A stretch of 64,000 nucleotides of DNA from Rhodoblastus sp. 17X3 (GTDB lineage Bacteria; Pseudomonadota; Alphaproteobacteria; Rhizobiales; Beijerinckiaceae). The translations under genes and the position numbers were made by a program. Where the stretch lies: positions 1 through 64,000 of the forward strand of contig NZ_JASHHX010000001.1 of NCBI RefSeq assembly GCF_030056575.1. The letters run 5' to 3'. Of this stretch, positions 37,752 to 45,841 are shown in pieces (the stretch's first letter is position 1; every line of letters begins with the position of its first letter). The notes under the pieces were generated by a model. That model was not told the DNA's origin. It was given only the letters and a program-made list of their open reading frames with translations, and made no database searches.

Positions 37752-38061
37752 TGCGCCCGACAAATCTCACGGCGCCATCGCGAAAGTCGTCTCAGTGTTC
37801 GGGAGCCGGATTTCCGCCGAGACAATGGCGGATTGATCAGTCGACCAGCGTCTGGAAGCGGACGCTCTCCTGCCTGCCGCGCCCGGTTTTCGGAGAGGAA
37901 ACTTGACAGCGATATATTCGTCCCCGAATTGAATTGGCGCGCCCAGGGAGAAGCCGACGGACCGGCCGGAAATCGAGGCTTGGAGCGAACCATCTCCTCC
38001 CGGTTCTGCTCGGAAAGGCGGGCCTCGTTCCTGGACAAGGCCCGTCGCGCAAAGGCGCCGA
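37752..38061. other. Intergenic, nothing recognised
   Basis: About 310 bases between the convergent eda gene and the next minus-strand gene. No gene, clear terminator or repeat is seen. Confidence 0.4.
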
Positions 38062-38304
38062 TCACCGCGGATTTATCCGCCTGCCGCCGTCGCCCGTGAT
38101 CAGGTCGAAATGAATGCGGCTCTCAATCTCGTAAATCGAAAAGGAATCCTCGCAGGAGCGCGGCCATATCTGCTGCGCCTGAGCGACTGCGTCGTCGAAA
38201 TCCGGCGCGGACGCCACAGGATATCCGTTGAGGCAGACCAGATATCTGGTCTCGGCGGGATCGCTCGGCGATCGGGTTTGTTGATATGATTTACGCTCAC
38301 ACAT
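38062..38304 (-). CDS. Small hypothetical protein
   Basis: 80 residues, soluble. The middle reads RYLVCLNGYPVASAPDFDDAVAQAQQIWP and then a short acidic/aromatic stretch (IYEIESRIHFDLI). No family recognised. GAGAG upstream of the ATG at 38304 supports this start; a GTG two codons earlier is an alternative. Neighbours are equally obscure, so no role can be inferred. Confidence 0.45.
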   Translation of the reverse strand: MCERKSYQQTRSPSDPAETRYLVCLNGYPVASAPDFDDAVAQAQQIWPRSCEDSFSIYEIESRIHFDLITGDGGRRINPR

Positions 38305-38422
38305 AAGCACTCTCTTTTCTACAAAGGAATTTCAAAAAGGCTGGATTTACTGTCGGCGGCAGGAACAATATCGACGTAGTTGGTATTGAAGGCAGGCTTG
38401 AACTCCCCGTGTCTTGCCGGCG

Positions 38423-38689
38423 TCAGAATTTGAGCCGCTTGAGACGCGGGGCGACGGTGATGATCTGACCGTCGTCGGCGACGACGAGATAGCCGTCGAG
38501 CCGGTCCGCGACCCGCGCATAGGCGTCGGCTCCCAAGGCGTTCCGGGCGCGGCGGCGGGCCGAGCGATCCATGAAGCAGATGTCGGCGCCGTGCCGGCGG
38601 ACGCTCCGGCCATAGTCAAGAAGCGTGGCGACGACTTCGGGGCGGACGCCGCGCTGCTGGCAGCGCATTTCAGCGTGTCTCGTAAGCAT
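38423..38689 (-). CDS. DUF4258-like small protein
   Basis: 88 residues: MLTRHAEMRCQQRGVRPEVV, then a strand-rich end with YLVVADDGQIITVAPRLKRLKF. The His-Ala-x-x-R-x-x-x-R-G start and the final strand pair resemble DUF4258 (RelE-like fold) proteins, so a toxin-like or RNA-binding role is possible but unproven. AAGGAAA precedes the ATG at 38689. It is divergent from the WYL regulator. Confidence 0.6.
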   Translation of the reverse strand: MLTRHAEMRCQQRGVRPEVVATLLDYGRSVRRHGADICFMDRSARRRARNALGADAYARVADRLDGYLVVADDGQIITVAPRLKRLKF

Positions 38690-38886
38690 GGCGATTTCCT
38701 TCATCTGCGTTGAAATGAAAATTGCACGCCGGGACGACAGAAACGGACATCTGAACAAAGCATAAACGGGATATTCAGGGCGTCCTGGACGCCGAATTCG
38801 CCCGCTTGGCGCCCTGCGGCGCTGAAGTCGACCGGCGGCGCCCGCCCCCTGTTGTCCTGTTCAAGGCTTCGCCTGTAGCATGGGGG

Positions 38887-38901
38887 TGACAGATAGTGTC
38901 A
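38887..38901. promoter_or_regulatory. Perfect inverted repeat upstream of WYL regulator
   Basis: TGACA-GATAG-TGTCA sits 13 bases before the ATG at 38915. A dimeric winged-helix protein could bind it and block its own translation start region or promoter. Autoregulation by the WYL protein is inferred. Confidence 0.5.
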
Positions 38902-38914
38902 TGGGAGTGGGTGG

Positions 38915-39910
38915 ATGTCGTTCGCCAAGGCCGATCAGCTTCTCGAACTCGCGACATTGGCGGCTGGTCGCCATACCGGCATCACGCTGGACGATGTGAC
39001 GGAGCGTTTCCGCTGCGCACATCGCACGGCTCAGAGGATGATGGGCGCGCTCGAGGATTCGTTTCCCGACGTCGTCGCCTCGTTTGGCGAGGACGGGCGC
39101 AAACGCTGGCGATTCGAGGGCGGACACCTCCGCGATCTGATGAGCCTCGCGCCTGAGGAACTGGCGGCGCTCGACCTCGCCATCTCAGAACTGGGCCGCT
39201 CCGGATCGGAGCCGGAAGTTCGCGCTTTGCACCGGCTGAAGGACAAGATCCTGACTCTGGTGCCCCGGCGTTCGATGGCGCGGCTCGAAACCGACCACGA
39301 AGCCTTGCTGGAGGCGCAGGGGGTCATCGCCCGGCCCGGCCCGCGGCCCAAGTTCGACGAGGCGGCGGGAGAAGCGATCCTCGAAGCCCTCAAGAGCTGC
39401 CGCATTCTCGAGCTGCGTTACCGCTCCCGGAAGGATGAAGCGGCAAAAATCCGCCTTGTCGCGCCTTATGGGGTCCTTGCCGGCGCGCGCCGCTATATCG
39501 TCGGGCGCCCCGTCAACGACCCGCATGGCGCAATCCGCACCTATCGGCTTGACGGCGTCGACGCGGCGCGCGTCACCGACCAGCCTTTCGTCCGCCCGGG
39601 CAATTTCGATCTTCAGACTTTCGCCAACCGGGCCTTCGGCGTCTATCAGAATGACGCCGAATATGGCGACGTGGCGTGGCGGTTCTGTCCCGAAGCGGCG
39701 GAGCATGCGCGGCTTTACCAGTTTCACCCGGATCAGACGATGGAGGACGAGGCCGATGGCTCGCTCGTCGTTCGTTTCAGGGCGTCTGGCCAGCTGGAGA
39801 TGTGCTGGCACCTCTATGCGTGGGGCGACAAGGTCGAGGTCATTGAGCCCCAGTCATTGAAGCAACTGGTGGCCGCCCACAGGCGGAGCGATTTTCCAGC
39901 CATGCCCTGA
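38915..39910 (+). CDS. WYL-domain transcriptional regulator
   Basis: 331 residues. N-terminal winged helix (~1-75; DDVTERFRCAHRTAQRMMGALEDSF), a middle helical part, and a WYL domain (~135-205; RILELRYRSRKDEAAKIRLVAPYGVLAGARRYIVG) followed by the C-terminal extension (WHLYAWGDKVEVIEP). WYL proteins sense nucleic acids or nucleotides, and BrxR/CapW members control phage-defence loci. No defence genes are visible in this window. Its likely operator is the inverted repeat just upstream. Confidence 0.85.
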   Translation: MSFAKADQLLELATLAAGRHTGITLDDVTERFRCAHRTAQRMMGALEDSFPDVVASFGEDGRKRWRFEGGHLRDLMSLAPEELAALDLAISELGRSGSEPEVRALHRLKDKILTLVPRRSMARLETDHEALLEAQGVIARPGPRPKFDEAAGEAILEALKSCRILELRYRSRKDEAAKIRLVAPYGVLAGARRYIVGRPVNDPHGAIRTYRLDGVDAARVTDQPFVRPGNFDLQTFANRAFGVYQNDAEYGDVAWRFCPEAAEHARLYQFHPDQTMEDEADGSLVVRFRASGQLEMCWHLYAWGDKVEVIEPQSLKQLVAAHRRSDFPAMP

Positions 39911-39985
39911 TCTGCTGAACGCGCGGGACGCGTCAGACGCGTTTCTGTTCATCCGATGCTTCGCCGAAGAAGGCCCCAGCGCCTA

Positions 39986-40231
39986 TCACTCGGGGTTGCA
40001 TTGAATGATCATCTTCGGCGGGGCGCCCTGGGGCTGCACCTCCGCACTCGGCGCATTGCGATCGAGATAGCAATTCTGAATCTTTCCGGAGCGCACATTA
40101 ACGCGCCAGACGAACGGATTGCCATGCGAGTCGGTGCCCGCCGAGATCTGGTATGAATCGCTGACATTCCCGAGAAGGATTGTAAGGGCGATAATCGCCG
40201 CGCCCACGATGACAGCGAACTGGTTGGTCAT
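39986..40231 (-). CDS. Small single-pass membrane or exported protein
   Basis: 81 residues. Hydrophobic N-terminus (FAVIVGAAIIALTILLGNV), then a short polar part with two cysteines (KIQNCYLDRNAP and MIIQCNPE). AGGAGG precedes the ATG at 40231, and this decides the start over the longer frame. Function unknown. Confidence 0.6.
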   Translation of the reverse strand: MTNQFAVIVGAAIIALTILLGNVSDSYQISAGTDSHGNPFVWRVNVRSGKIQNCYLDRNAPSAEVQPQGAPPKMIIQCNPE

Positions 40232-40279
40232 TTGAACAATCCTCCTGTTCCCGGAATGGGCGGCGATGTGGACTTCCAT

Positions 40280-41361
40280 GGTCAGCTGGAATTGGCGCTA
40301 CTTGTCATTTCCCGTTCAGATCCTGTCCAATCTGGCCGGCTTCCTTTCTTGGGGGGCGGCCCTACGGGCCGCCGATTGGCTCTTTGAGAGGAGGCAAACG
40401 CCCGCGACGCGCGCGTCATCAAATCGCTCGCTTGCCAGCGGCCTCACACGAAAACCGAGCGGCTGGCGAATTCGAACCCGGCGCGAGGGATACCCAGGGT
40501 TTTGATCGAGCGTGCTCGAATCCCTACAACGCCTTTCGCAAAGCGTCCGCCGGGCCGTTCTCCGGCATGTGGGGGCACACCAGAAAAGCAATGTCTGAAT
40601 TTGTTTAGACGCGCTGCGAAAGCAAATGGCGCGAGACGCCCCCGAACGTTCTCGATCGCCAATGTTTTACTTCAGCGCCATCTCCCGAATGTCGACGGCT
40701 TTAATCTCGCCGCCGGGCCTGTCGCAGGCGTCAGGACGGCGGATTCACGTTGCTGGCGCGACGTGAGTTGCGCTCCGGCCGATAAGGGACTGCGAAATGC
40801 GCGTGAAATGAACGTCATCGATCCATCTGCCCTTTCACGCGGAACCGCCTTCGAGCAATGCCATGAAGATAAATTACATTAAATTAAGCAGTATGAAAAC
40901 AGCGAAAATAGATTGGGCGACGAAATGAAAGGGACGTGAACGGAATGGGCCGTTGGTTTTCGCCTTTGCGCCTCCTTGGGCTCGTCAAAAGCGATGATTG
41001 GCATATTCAGGCTCGTGCCGGGGCGGCGGCGGCGCGAAGGTTGAGGGCGCGCGACGCCGGCGGCCGATCCTCTCCGCTTAATGGCGCCATTAGCGGATTA
41101 ATCGCGAGGGACTGCGAAGTTTAGCAAGGACAAGTCGTTGCTGCGTTGCGGGATAAAGTGTCGCTGGCACGTTTTTGCCATAGTTGCGATTTAGGTCTGG
41201 AATATATGGCTCGTACAAGTGATTCGTAATCGAGCCTGGTTTCTGGGGCAGCCAAGGGTTGCTTGAGTTGTTGTTGCTGTGGAGGCGCTTCTCGCAACGG
41301 AAACAAATACGCTATTCGGAGTGGGGGCTTCGGATACTTTTCGTCGAACCAAGGAACGAAA
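40280..41361. other. Gene-poor stretch before the GH16 gene
   Basis: About 1.1 kb without a supported gene. Several open frames cross it but none has a domain or a ribosome binding site. It contains a dyad TCGAGC-GT-GCTCGA near 40505-40518 and, at 40850-40930 and 41190-41240, AT-richer sequence that may hold the GH16 promoter. It may be remnant DNA. Confidence 0.4.
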
Positions 41362-44178
41362 ATGTCTGCAAATCTCCCCCCGCCCTCGGGCTTCAGCTCG
41401 AGCGATCTCGTTTTCAGCGATGACTTTTCCGGTTCGGGTTTAAATTCCGCCTATTGGAATACCTATATGACCAGCAATTCCACCCAGGGCGGTCCATGGG
41501 ACAGCAATGGAAATGGTGGAAGCGGGCTGGGCGGCATTTATGATGCCGAATATTTCATGCCCTACGAAGTCTCGGTCAACAATGGCTTGACGCTTAACGC
41601 CGAGCAGAAAAGCGTCCTCGGCGCGAATTATGTGAACGGCGCGGTGGTGCCCCAGACCTTTCCGGTGACGGCGGGTGTCGTCGACACCTATGGCAAGGTC
41701 GAATTCAACGGCGGCTACCTTCAAATCAGCATGAAGCAGCCCGGCGGCGCCGGCTCCTGGCCCGGCCTGTGGCTGCTGCCGGCCTCCGGCGCAGGAAATG
41801 TCGGCAATAATTTTGAAATCGACATCCAGGAAGGCGGCTTTACCAATGGTTCCGCCAATCCGAATGATACGTTCTCCTATCATCTTCATACGCCAGTCGG
41901 CACCTTCGGCGGCGTGATCGATACTGGCGTCGACCTGACGGCCGGCTTCCACACCTATGCGATCAACTGGGTGCCGGGTCAGTCGATCACCTGGTACCTC
42001 GACGGCAAGCAAATGGCGCAGATCACCAGCGCCGAGGCGCCGATCCCTAACGAGCCGATGGAATTGATCATGTGCAATCAGGTTGCGACTTCGGCCGCAT
42101 CCTCATGGCGCACCAGCATGGACAGTTCGACTCCGCAATCGATGCAAATACTGGTCAATGACGTTCAGCTCTATCAAAAGGCGGGCAGCGGCGACACGAT
42201 CATGGGCTCCAATGTGAGCGCCCCGACCGCGACCGTCCCGACGGTGGCGATCACCAGCGCGGGCGGAACGGTCGCGCAGGCGAGCCAGGCGATCTCGGGC
42301 ACGGTTGACATCGCGGACGCCGGTTCGACGGTGAAGATTCTGGACGGAACGGCGCAGGTCGGGACGGCGGTCGTCGGCGCGGACGGAAAATGGTCGACGA
42401 ATGTGACGCTGGCCCATACAGGCGCGAATGTCCTGACGGCGACGGATTCCAACGTCGCCGGGACGGGAACGTCGAACGCCGTGACCTTCAACCTGACGAC
42501 GGCGGCGCCGACAGTGGCGATCACCAGCGCGGGCGGAACGGTCGCGCAGGCGAGCCAGACGATCTCGGGCACGGTCGATATCGCGGACGCCGGCTCGACG
42601 GTGAAGATTCTGGACGGAACCGCTCAGGTCGGGACGGCGGTCGTCGGCGCGGACGGAAAATGGTCGACGAATGTGACGCTGGCCCATACGGGCGCGAATG
42701 TCCTGACCGCGACGGATTCCAACGTCGCCGGCACGGGAACGTCGAACGCCGTGACCTTCAACCTGACGACGGTCGCGCCGACTGCGCCAATTACACCTAC
42801 TGCGCCGGTCACGCCGACGACGCCGGTGGCGCCTGTCGCCACTGTAACCAACATCAACAGCAGTTCCGGCAATCAGACGCTGGCGCTGGGCGATAATCCA
42901 TATGCTGTCAATTTGAACGGTTATTACAATGTCGTGACGGCCGGCGGCGGAAATGACACGGTCATCGGCGGCGGCGGAAATAATAATGTCACGCTTGGCG
43001 ACGGCTCCGACACCGTGACGCTTGGGGGCTATTATAACGTCGTCACCGCCGGCAATGGCAAGAACGCGATCAATGCGGGCGCCGGCAACGCGACCGTCGT
43101 CGCGGGCAATGGCGCGAACTTGGTTACCCTTGCCGGCTGGAACAATTCAGTGACGCTCGGAGGAGGAACGAACGTCGTCAGTGGCGGCCAAGGCAATGCG
43201 ACCATTGTCGCGGGCGGCGGCGCGAACACGATCACCCTTGCCGGCTGGAACAATTCGGTGACGCTCGGCGCGGGCGCAAACGTCGTCAATGGCGGCCAGG
43301 GCAACGATACGATCATCCTGACCGGGGGCGCGGCGACGCTTCGACTGGGCGGCAATAACGAAACGGCGATCCTCGGCGGCGGCGTCAATGCGACCATATT
43401 CGACACCGGCTCCGGCCTGCGCATCGCGGTCGACACCAGTTCCGGCGCCAACGTCATCAATGGATTCGCGCAGGACCGGAACGGCTATATCGAACTTCGC
43501 AACAATGCGGGCGGCTATAGCTCGGTCAGCAGCATCCTGGGCGCCTTGAAGAGCGATGGAAACGGCGGCACGCTGCTCGCGCTGGGGGCTACGGGATCGA
43601 TCGATATCGCGGGCGTGACGCCGGACAAGTTGAGCGCCAATAATTTCAGGATCAGCACAGAGACCGACGCGAGCATGGCCCCCACGCTCACGATCGCCGA
43701 TCCAAGCCTGAACGTCGCCGGGGGCGGCGGAACAGTCCCCCTGGGCGTGAAGGTGGCGGCGTCGGCCTCCGCAACCGACGTGAAGGTCACGATCGCAGGA
43801 CTCCCGTCCTACGAAACCATTTCCGACGGTCTCGGGCATACCTACTCTGGCCAGTCGATCCCGTTGAGCGCGGCCGAGGTCAATAGCGGCCTGACGCTGA
43901 CGTCGCATTATACCGGCTCTCAGCACCCGATCGCGACGCTGTCGGTGTCGGCGAGCGACACGATTGGCGGGGCTGTTGCGACCTCGGCCAAGCAGTCAAT
44001 CGTCGTGGTCGATCCGCCGCCCATGACGCCGGCTTCGACCGCGAACGCCGTCGCGCTGCTGAATCAGTATATCGCTGGCGGCTTCGAGAAGGATCAGGGA
44101 GCAGCGCCGCTGACGACGAAAATGGCGGCGGCGTTCTCGCACGACGAGTCGTTCCTGAGCCGGCCGGGACATTCCTGA
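41362..44178 (+). CDS. Secreted GH16 glycanase with Ig-like and beta-roll repeats
   Basis: 938 residues. No N-terminal signal peptide. Residues ~14-275 are a GH16 beta-jelly-roll with the catalytic EIDIQE (E152, D154, E157) and WPGLWLLPASG upstream. Two near-identical 90-residue Ig-like domains follow (~294-473), then a Pro/Thr linker, then RTX-like Gly/Asn/Asp-rich beta-roll repeats (~510-690; GGNDTVIGG, GAGANVVNGGQGND) and a C-terminal beta domain. The design matches type-I-secreted polysaccharide depolymerases of rhizobia (PlyA/ExsH). AAGGA precedes the ATG at 41362. It likely trims the polysaccharide made by the operon downstream; no type-I secretion genes are seen here. Confidence 0.85.
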   Translation: MSANLPPPSGFSSSDLVFSDDFSGSGLNSAYWNTYMTSNSTQGGPWDSNGNGGSGLGGIYDAEYFMPYEVSVNNGLTLNAEQKSVLGANYVNGAVVPQTFPVTAGVVDTYGKVEFNGGYLQISMKQPGGAGSWPGLWLLPASGAGNVGNNFEIDIQEGGFTNGSANPNDTFSYHLHTPVGTFGGVIDTGVDLTAGFHTYAINWVPGQSITWYLDGKQMAQITSAEAPIPNEPMELIMCNQVATSAASSWRTSMDSSTPQSMQILVNDVQLYQKAGSGDTIMGSNVSAPTATVPTVAITSAGGTVAQASQAISGTVDIADAGSTVKILDGTAQVGTAVVGADGKWSTNVTLAHTGANVLTATDSNVAGTGTSNAVTFNLTTAAPTVAITSAGGTVAQASQTISGTVDIADAGSTVKILDGTAQVGTAVVGADGKWSTNVTLAHTGANVLTATDSNVAGTGTSNAVTFNLTTVAPTAPITPTAPVTPTTPVAPVATVTNINSSSGNQTLALGDNPYAVNLNGYYNVVTAGGGNDTVIGGGGNNNVTLGDGSDTVTLGGYYNVVTAGNGKNAINAGAGNATVVAGNGANLVTLAGWNNSVTLGGGTNVVSGGQGNATIVAGGGANTITLAGWNNSVTLGAGANVVNGGQGNDTIILTGGAATLRLGGNNETAILGGGVNATIFDTGSGLRIAVDTSSGANVINGFAQDRNGYIELRNNAGGYSSVSSILGALKSDGNGGTLLALGATGSIDIAGVTPDKLSANNFRISTETDASMAPTLTIADPSLNVAGGGGTVPLGVKVAASASATDVKVTIAGLPSYETISDGLGHTYSGQSIPLSAAEVNSGLTLTSHYTGSQHPIATLSVSASDTIGGAVATSAKQSIVVVDPPPMTPASTANAVALLNQYIAGGFEKDQGAAPLTTKMAAAFSHDESFLSRPGHS
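42241..42780 (+). repeat. 270-bp tandem duplication inside the GH16 gene
   Basis: Copies 42241-42510 and 42511-42780 differ at only a handful of bases. Each encodes one 90-residue Ig-like domain. Near-identity implies recent duplication or gene conversion. Confidence 0.9.
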
Positions 44179-44193
44179 ACGCGAACTTCGCTG

Positions 44194-44238
44194 GCGTCGG
44201 GCGTTTCGGCTCCCGACGCTGGCGGATTTCGAGCCGCC
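44194..44238. terminator. Tandem hairpins between convergent genes
   Basis: GCGTCGGG (44194-44201) pairs perfectly with CCCGACGC (44212-44219); GGCGG (44221-44225) pairs with CCGCC (44234-44238). They follow the GH16 stop by 16 bases. No T tract, so factor-dependent or bidirectional termination is a guess. Confidence 0.45.
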
Positions 44239-44339
44239 GCGCTATTTCGATTTCTCCGCGGATCGCCTGTCTAGCCGCAGCGTAAACGCACGCACCCGGC
44301 GGCGTCTTTGCTCGGCTGCAACGGGACCCTGCGCCCCGC

Positions 44340-44870
44340 TCAGTCCTTGCCCTTCAACGCTTGAAGAATCTTGATCACGGTCGACCATGACAGGCGCTGG
44401 TTGATTTGCAGCCACGCCTCGCCGCCTGCCAGATCCTCGAGGTGAAACGAAGGAATTGTTCCCGCCGCGTCGGCGCCCGCGAGCTGGGCAAGATCCGGGC
44501 CCGACCCTGAGGCGTCACCCGGAACCTTATGTTCGTCGGTGATGGCCGGCGGCGTGCGAAACGCGTCCTCGGCCGCGGATGGCGCGATATCTTCGAAGCT
44601 GGCCCCAAGCGCCTGCGTCAGCGCGCGCAAGATGCGCGGACGCGGCATGGACCGTCCCGCGCGGTAATGCGAGATATTCACCGGGTTGAAGGTCTCGCCC
44701 GGCAGTTCGTTCTGTACAAGCTTGGCCAATGAAGAAACGGACAGCCGCTTTTCGGCCATGACGGCGCGCAAACGCTCCGCAAACAGGGCCTTCTTCCCAT
44801 CGTTCGAGGGAGTGCCGGAAAGGCCGGGCGTATCAGGAATCAGCATCGCGATTTGCTCTTCATGCTTCAT
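44340..44870 (-). CDS. Xre-family HTH regulator
   Basis: 176 residues. Residues ~28-95 form a Cro/CI-type helix-turn-helix (FAERLRAVMAEKRLSVSSLAKLV, NPVNISHYRAGRSMPRPRILRALTQALG). The rest is low-complexity with a short C-terminal helix (WSTVIKILQALKGKD). It stands between the GH16 gene and the exopolysaccharide operon and may control one or both. A repeated TTTAAGGG motif lies at its own start and further upstream. Confidence 0.75.
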   Translation of the reverse strand: MKHEEQIAMLIPDTPGLSGTPSNDGKKALFAERLRAVMAEKRLSVSSLAKLVQNELPGETFNPVNISHYRAGRSMPRPRILRALTQALGASFEDIAPSAAEDAFRTPPAITDEHKVPGDASGSGPDLAQLAGADAAGTIPSFHLEDLAGGEAWLQINQRLSWSTVIKILQALKGKD

Positions 44871-44882
44871 ATTAAGCGCATT

Positions 44883-45018
44883 CTAATTTAAGGGCAAATC
44901 GCCGCCTGCTAGCCATCCGAACCTCGCCCGCTGATTTTTAAAGGACGCTTTGTTGCGGCGCAATAATGACTATGATAGTGTGGCGATCATATGACTTAAG
45001 TGCCACCCTATTTAAGGG
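44883..45018. promoter_or_regulatory. Repeated TTTAAGGG sites upstream of the Xre gene
   Basis: CTAATTTAAGGG (44883-44894) and CCTATTTAAGGG (45007-45018) are near-identical direct repeats in a region that also holds GTGGC/GCCAC arms (44980-45006). They may be operators for the Xre protein or an AT-binding regulator. Inferred. Confidence 0.35.
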
Positions 45019-45841
45019 TACGCCTTCTTAATTAAAAGTCTTGCTCAAGCGTGTTACAACATGGTTGGGGCGTTCATGATCGTTACGTGCAAATTGGTTG
45101 TCCTTATGAGCGGCGTTCCTGGCGGACATGTCCGTTTCCAGCTGCAGGCGAAAATTCCCAGCAAGGTCGCTCAGCGTATCAAGCGCATTCTCGCGGAATC
45201 CGCGCCGCCGGCTGGTCCTCCGCTATCATTGCCTGCCGATCAGCCGCGGAAAGCCTCACTAAAACGTGATAATTAATTACCGGGCTTGGGATCGTCAAGG
45301 TCAAAGCTTCATTAGTCACATGTTTCCTTATTTGCGCACCGCATGAATAAGCGGCTCCGCCCTTTCCCAGATCATCAAATAAAAACAACGATTTGAATTA
45401 AACTTCCGACCGCCTGCTCCGGAAGGCGCCAGCCTATGGCCGTTGGCGTGAACAGCCGTCCCAAGAGGCGAAACTCTGCCGAATCTGCGAATTGTGCCGC
45501 CGTTTTTGGCCGGATTCCATTGCCTCGTTCCAAAATGATCCGGAAGACGGGAGGCTCGACGAAAAGGCAGCAATTTCAAGGGCGGCGCAGAAATGCAGCG
45601 ATGCTTGCGCTACAGGCTTGAGCCTTGCGAGAGCGGCGCTCAAGGCAGAGCTTAATCCCGAGCGCCTTGACAGCCAAATTAATCAATGATTAGTTAATAG
45701 TTAATTAATGCGCTCATTAAAGGGTGAGGCGCGCAGGCGGCGCTCTCGCCAGCAAGACCGAGATCGCAGCGCGCGACGCCAGCATATTAGTTGGCGTTAC
45801 ACAGAATGCACGGCGTCTTTTCAAGCTTAGACGAGGCTCCA
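45019..45841. other. Leader region of the exopolysaccharide operon
   Basis: No gene with good support; a 71-codon frame at 45061-45276 has no recognisable domain. The part 45675-45720 is very AT-rich with repeated TTAAT/ATTAA words, unlike its surroundings, and is the likely promoter or silencer-binding region. GAGG just before 45842 is the ribosome binding site of the next gene. Confidence 0.4.

Noticed and set aside
40460-40540. tRNA-like fragments (AATTCGAACCC and TCGAATCCCTAC)
   Set aside because: The stems around these loops do not pair and no acceptor, D or anticodon arm can be built on either strand. At most a remnant of an attachment site.
42241-43320. Possible CRISPR array, because of regular repeats
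   Set aside because: The repeats are in-frame protein domains of 270 and ~108 bases with no spacer structure.
43147-43926. Minus-strand open frame of 259 codons inside the GH16 gene
   Set aside because: Antisense of beta-roll repeats; its repetitive composition is explained by the repeats on the other strand.
45061-45276. 71-codon plus-strand frame upstream of the polysaccharide operon
   Set aside because: No ribosome binding site or domain; it may be part of the leader.
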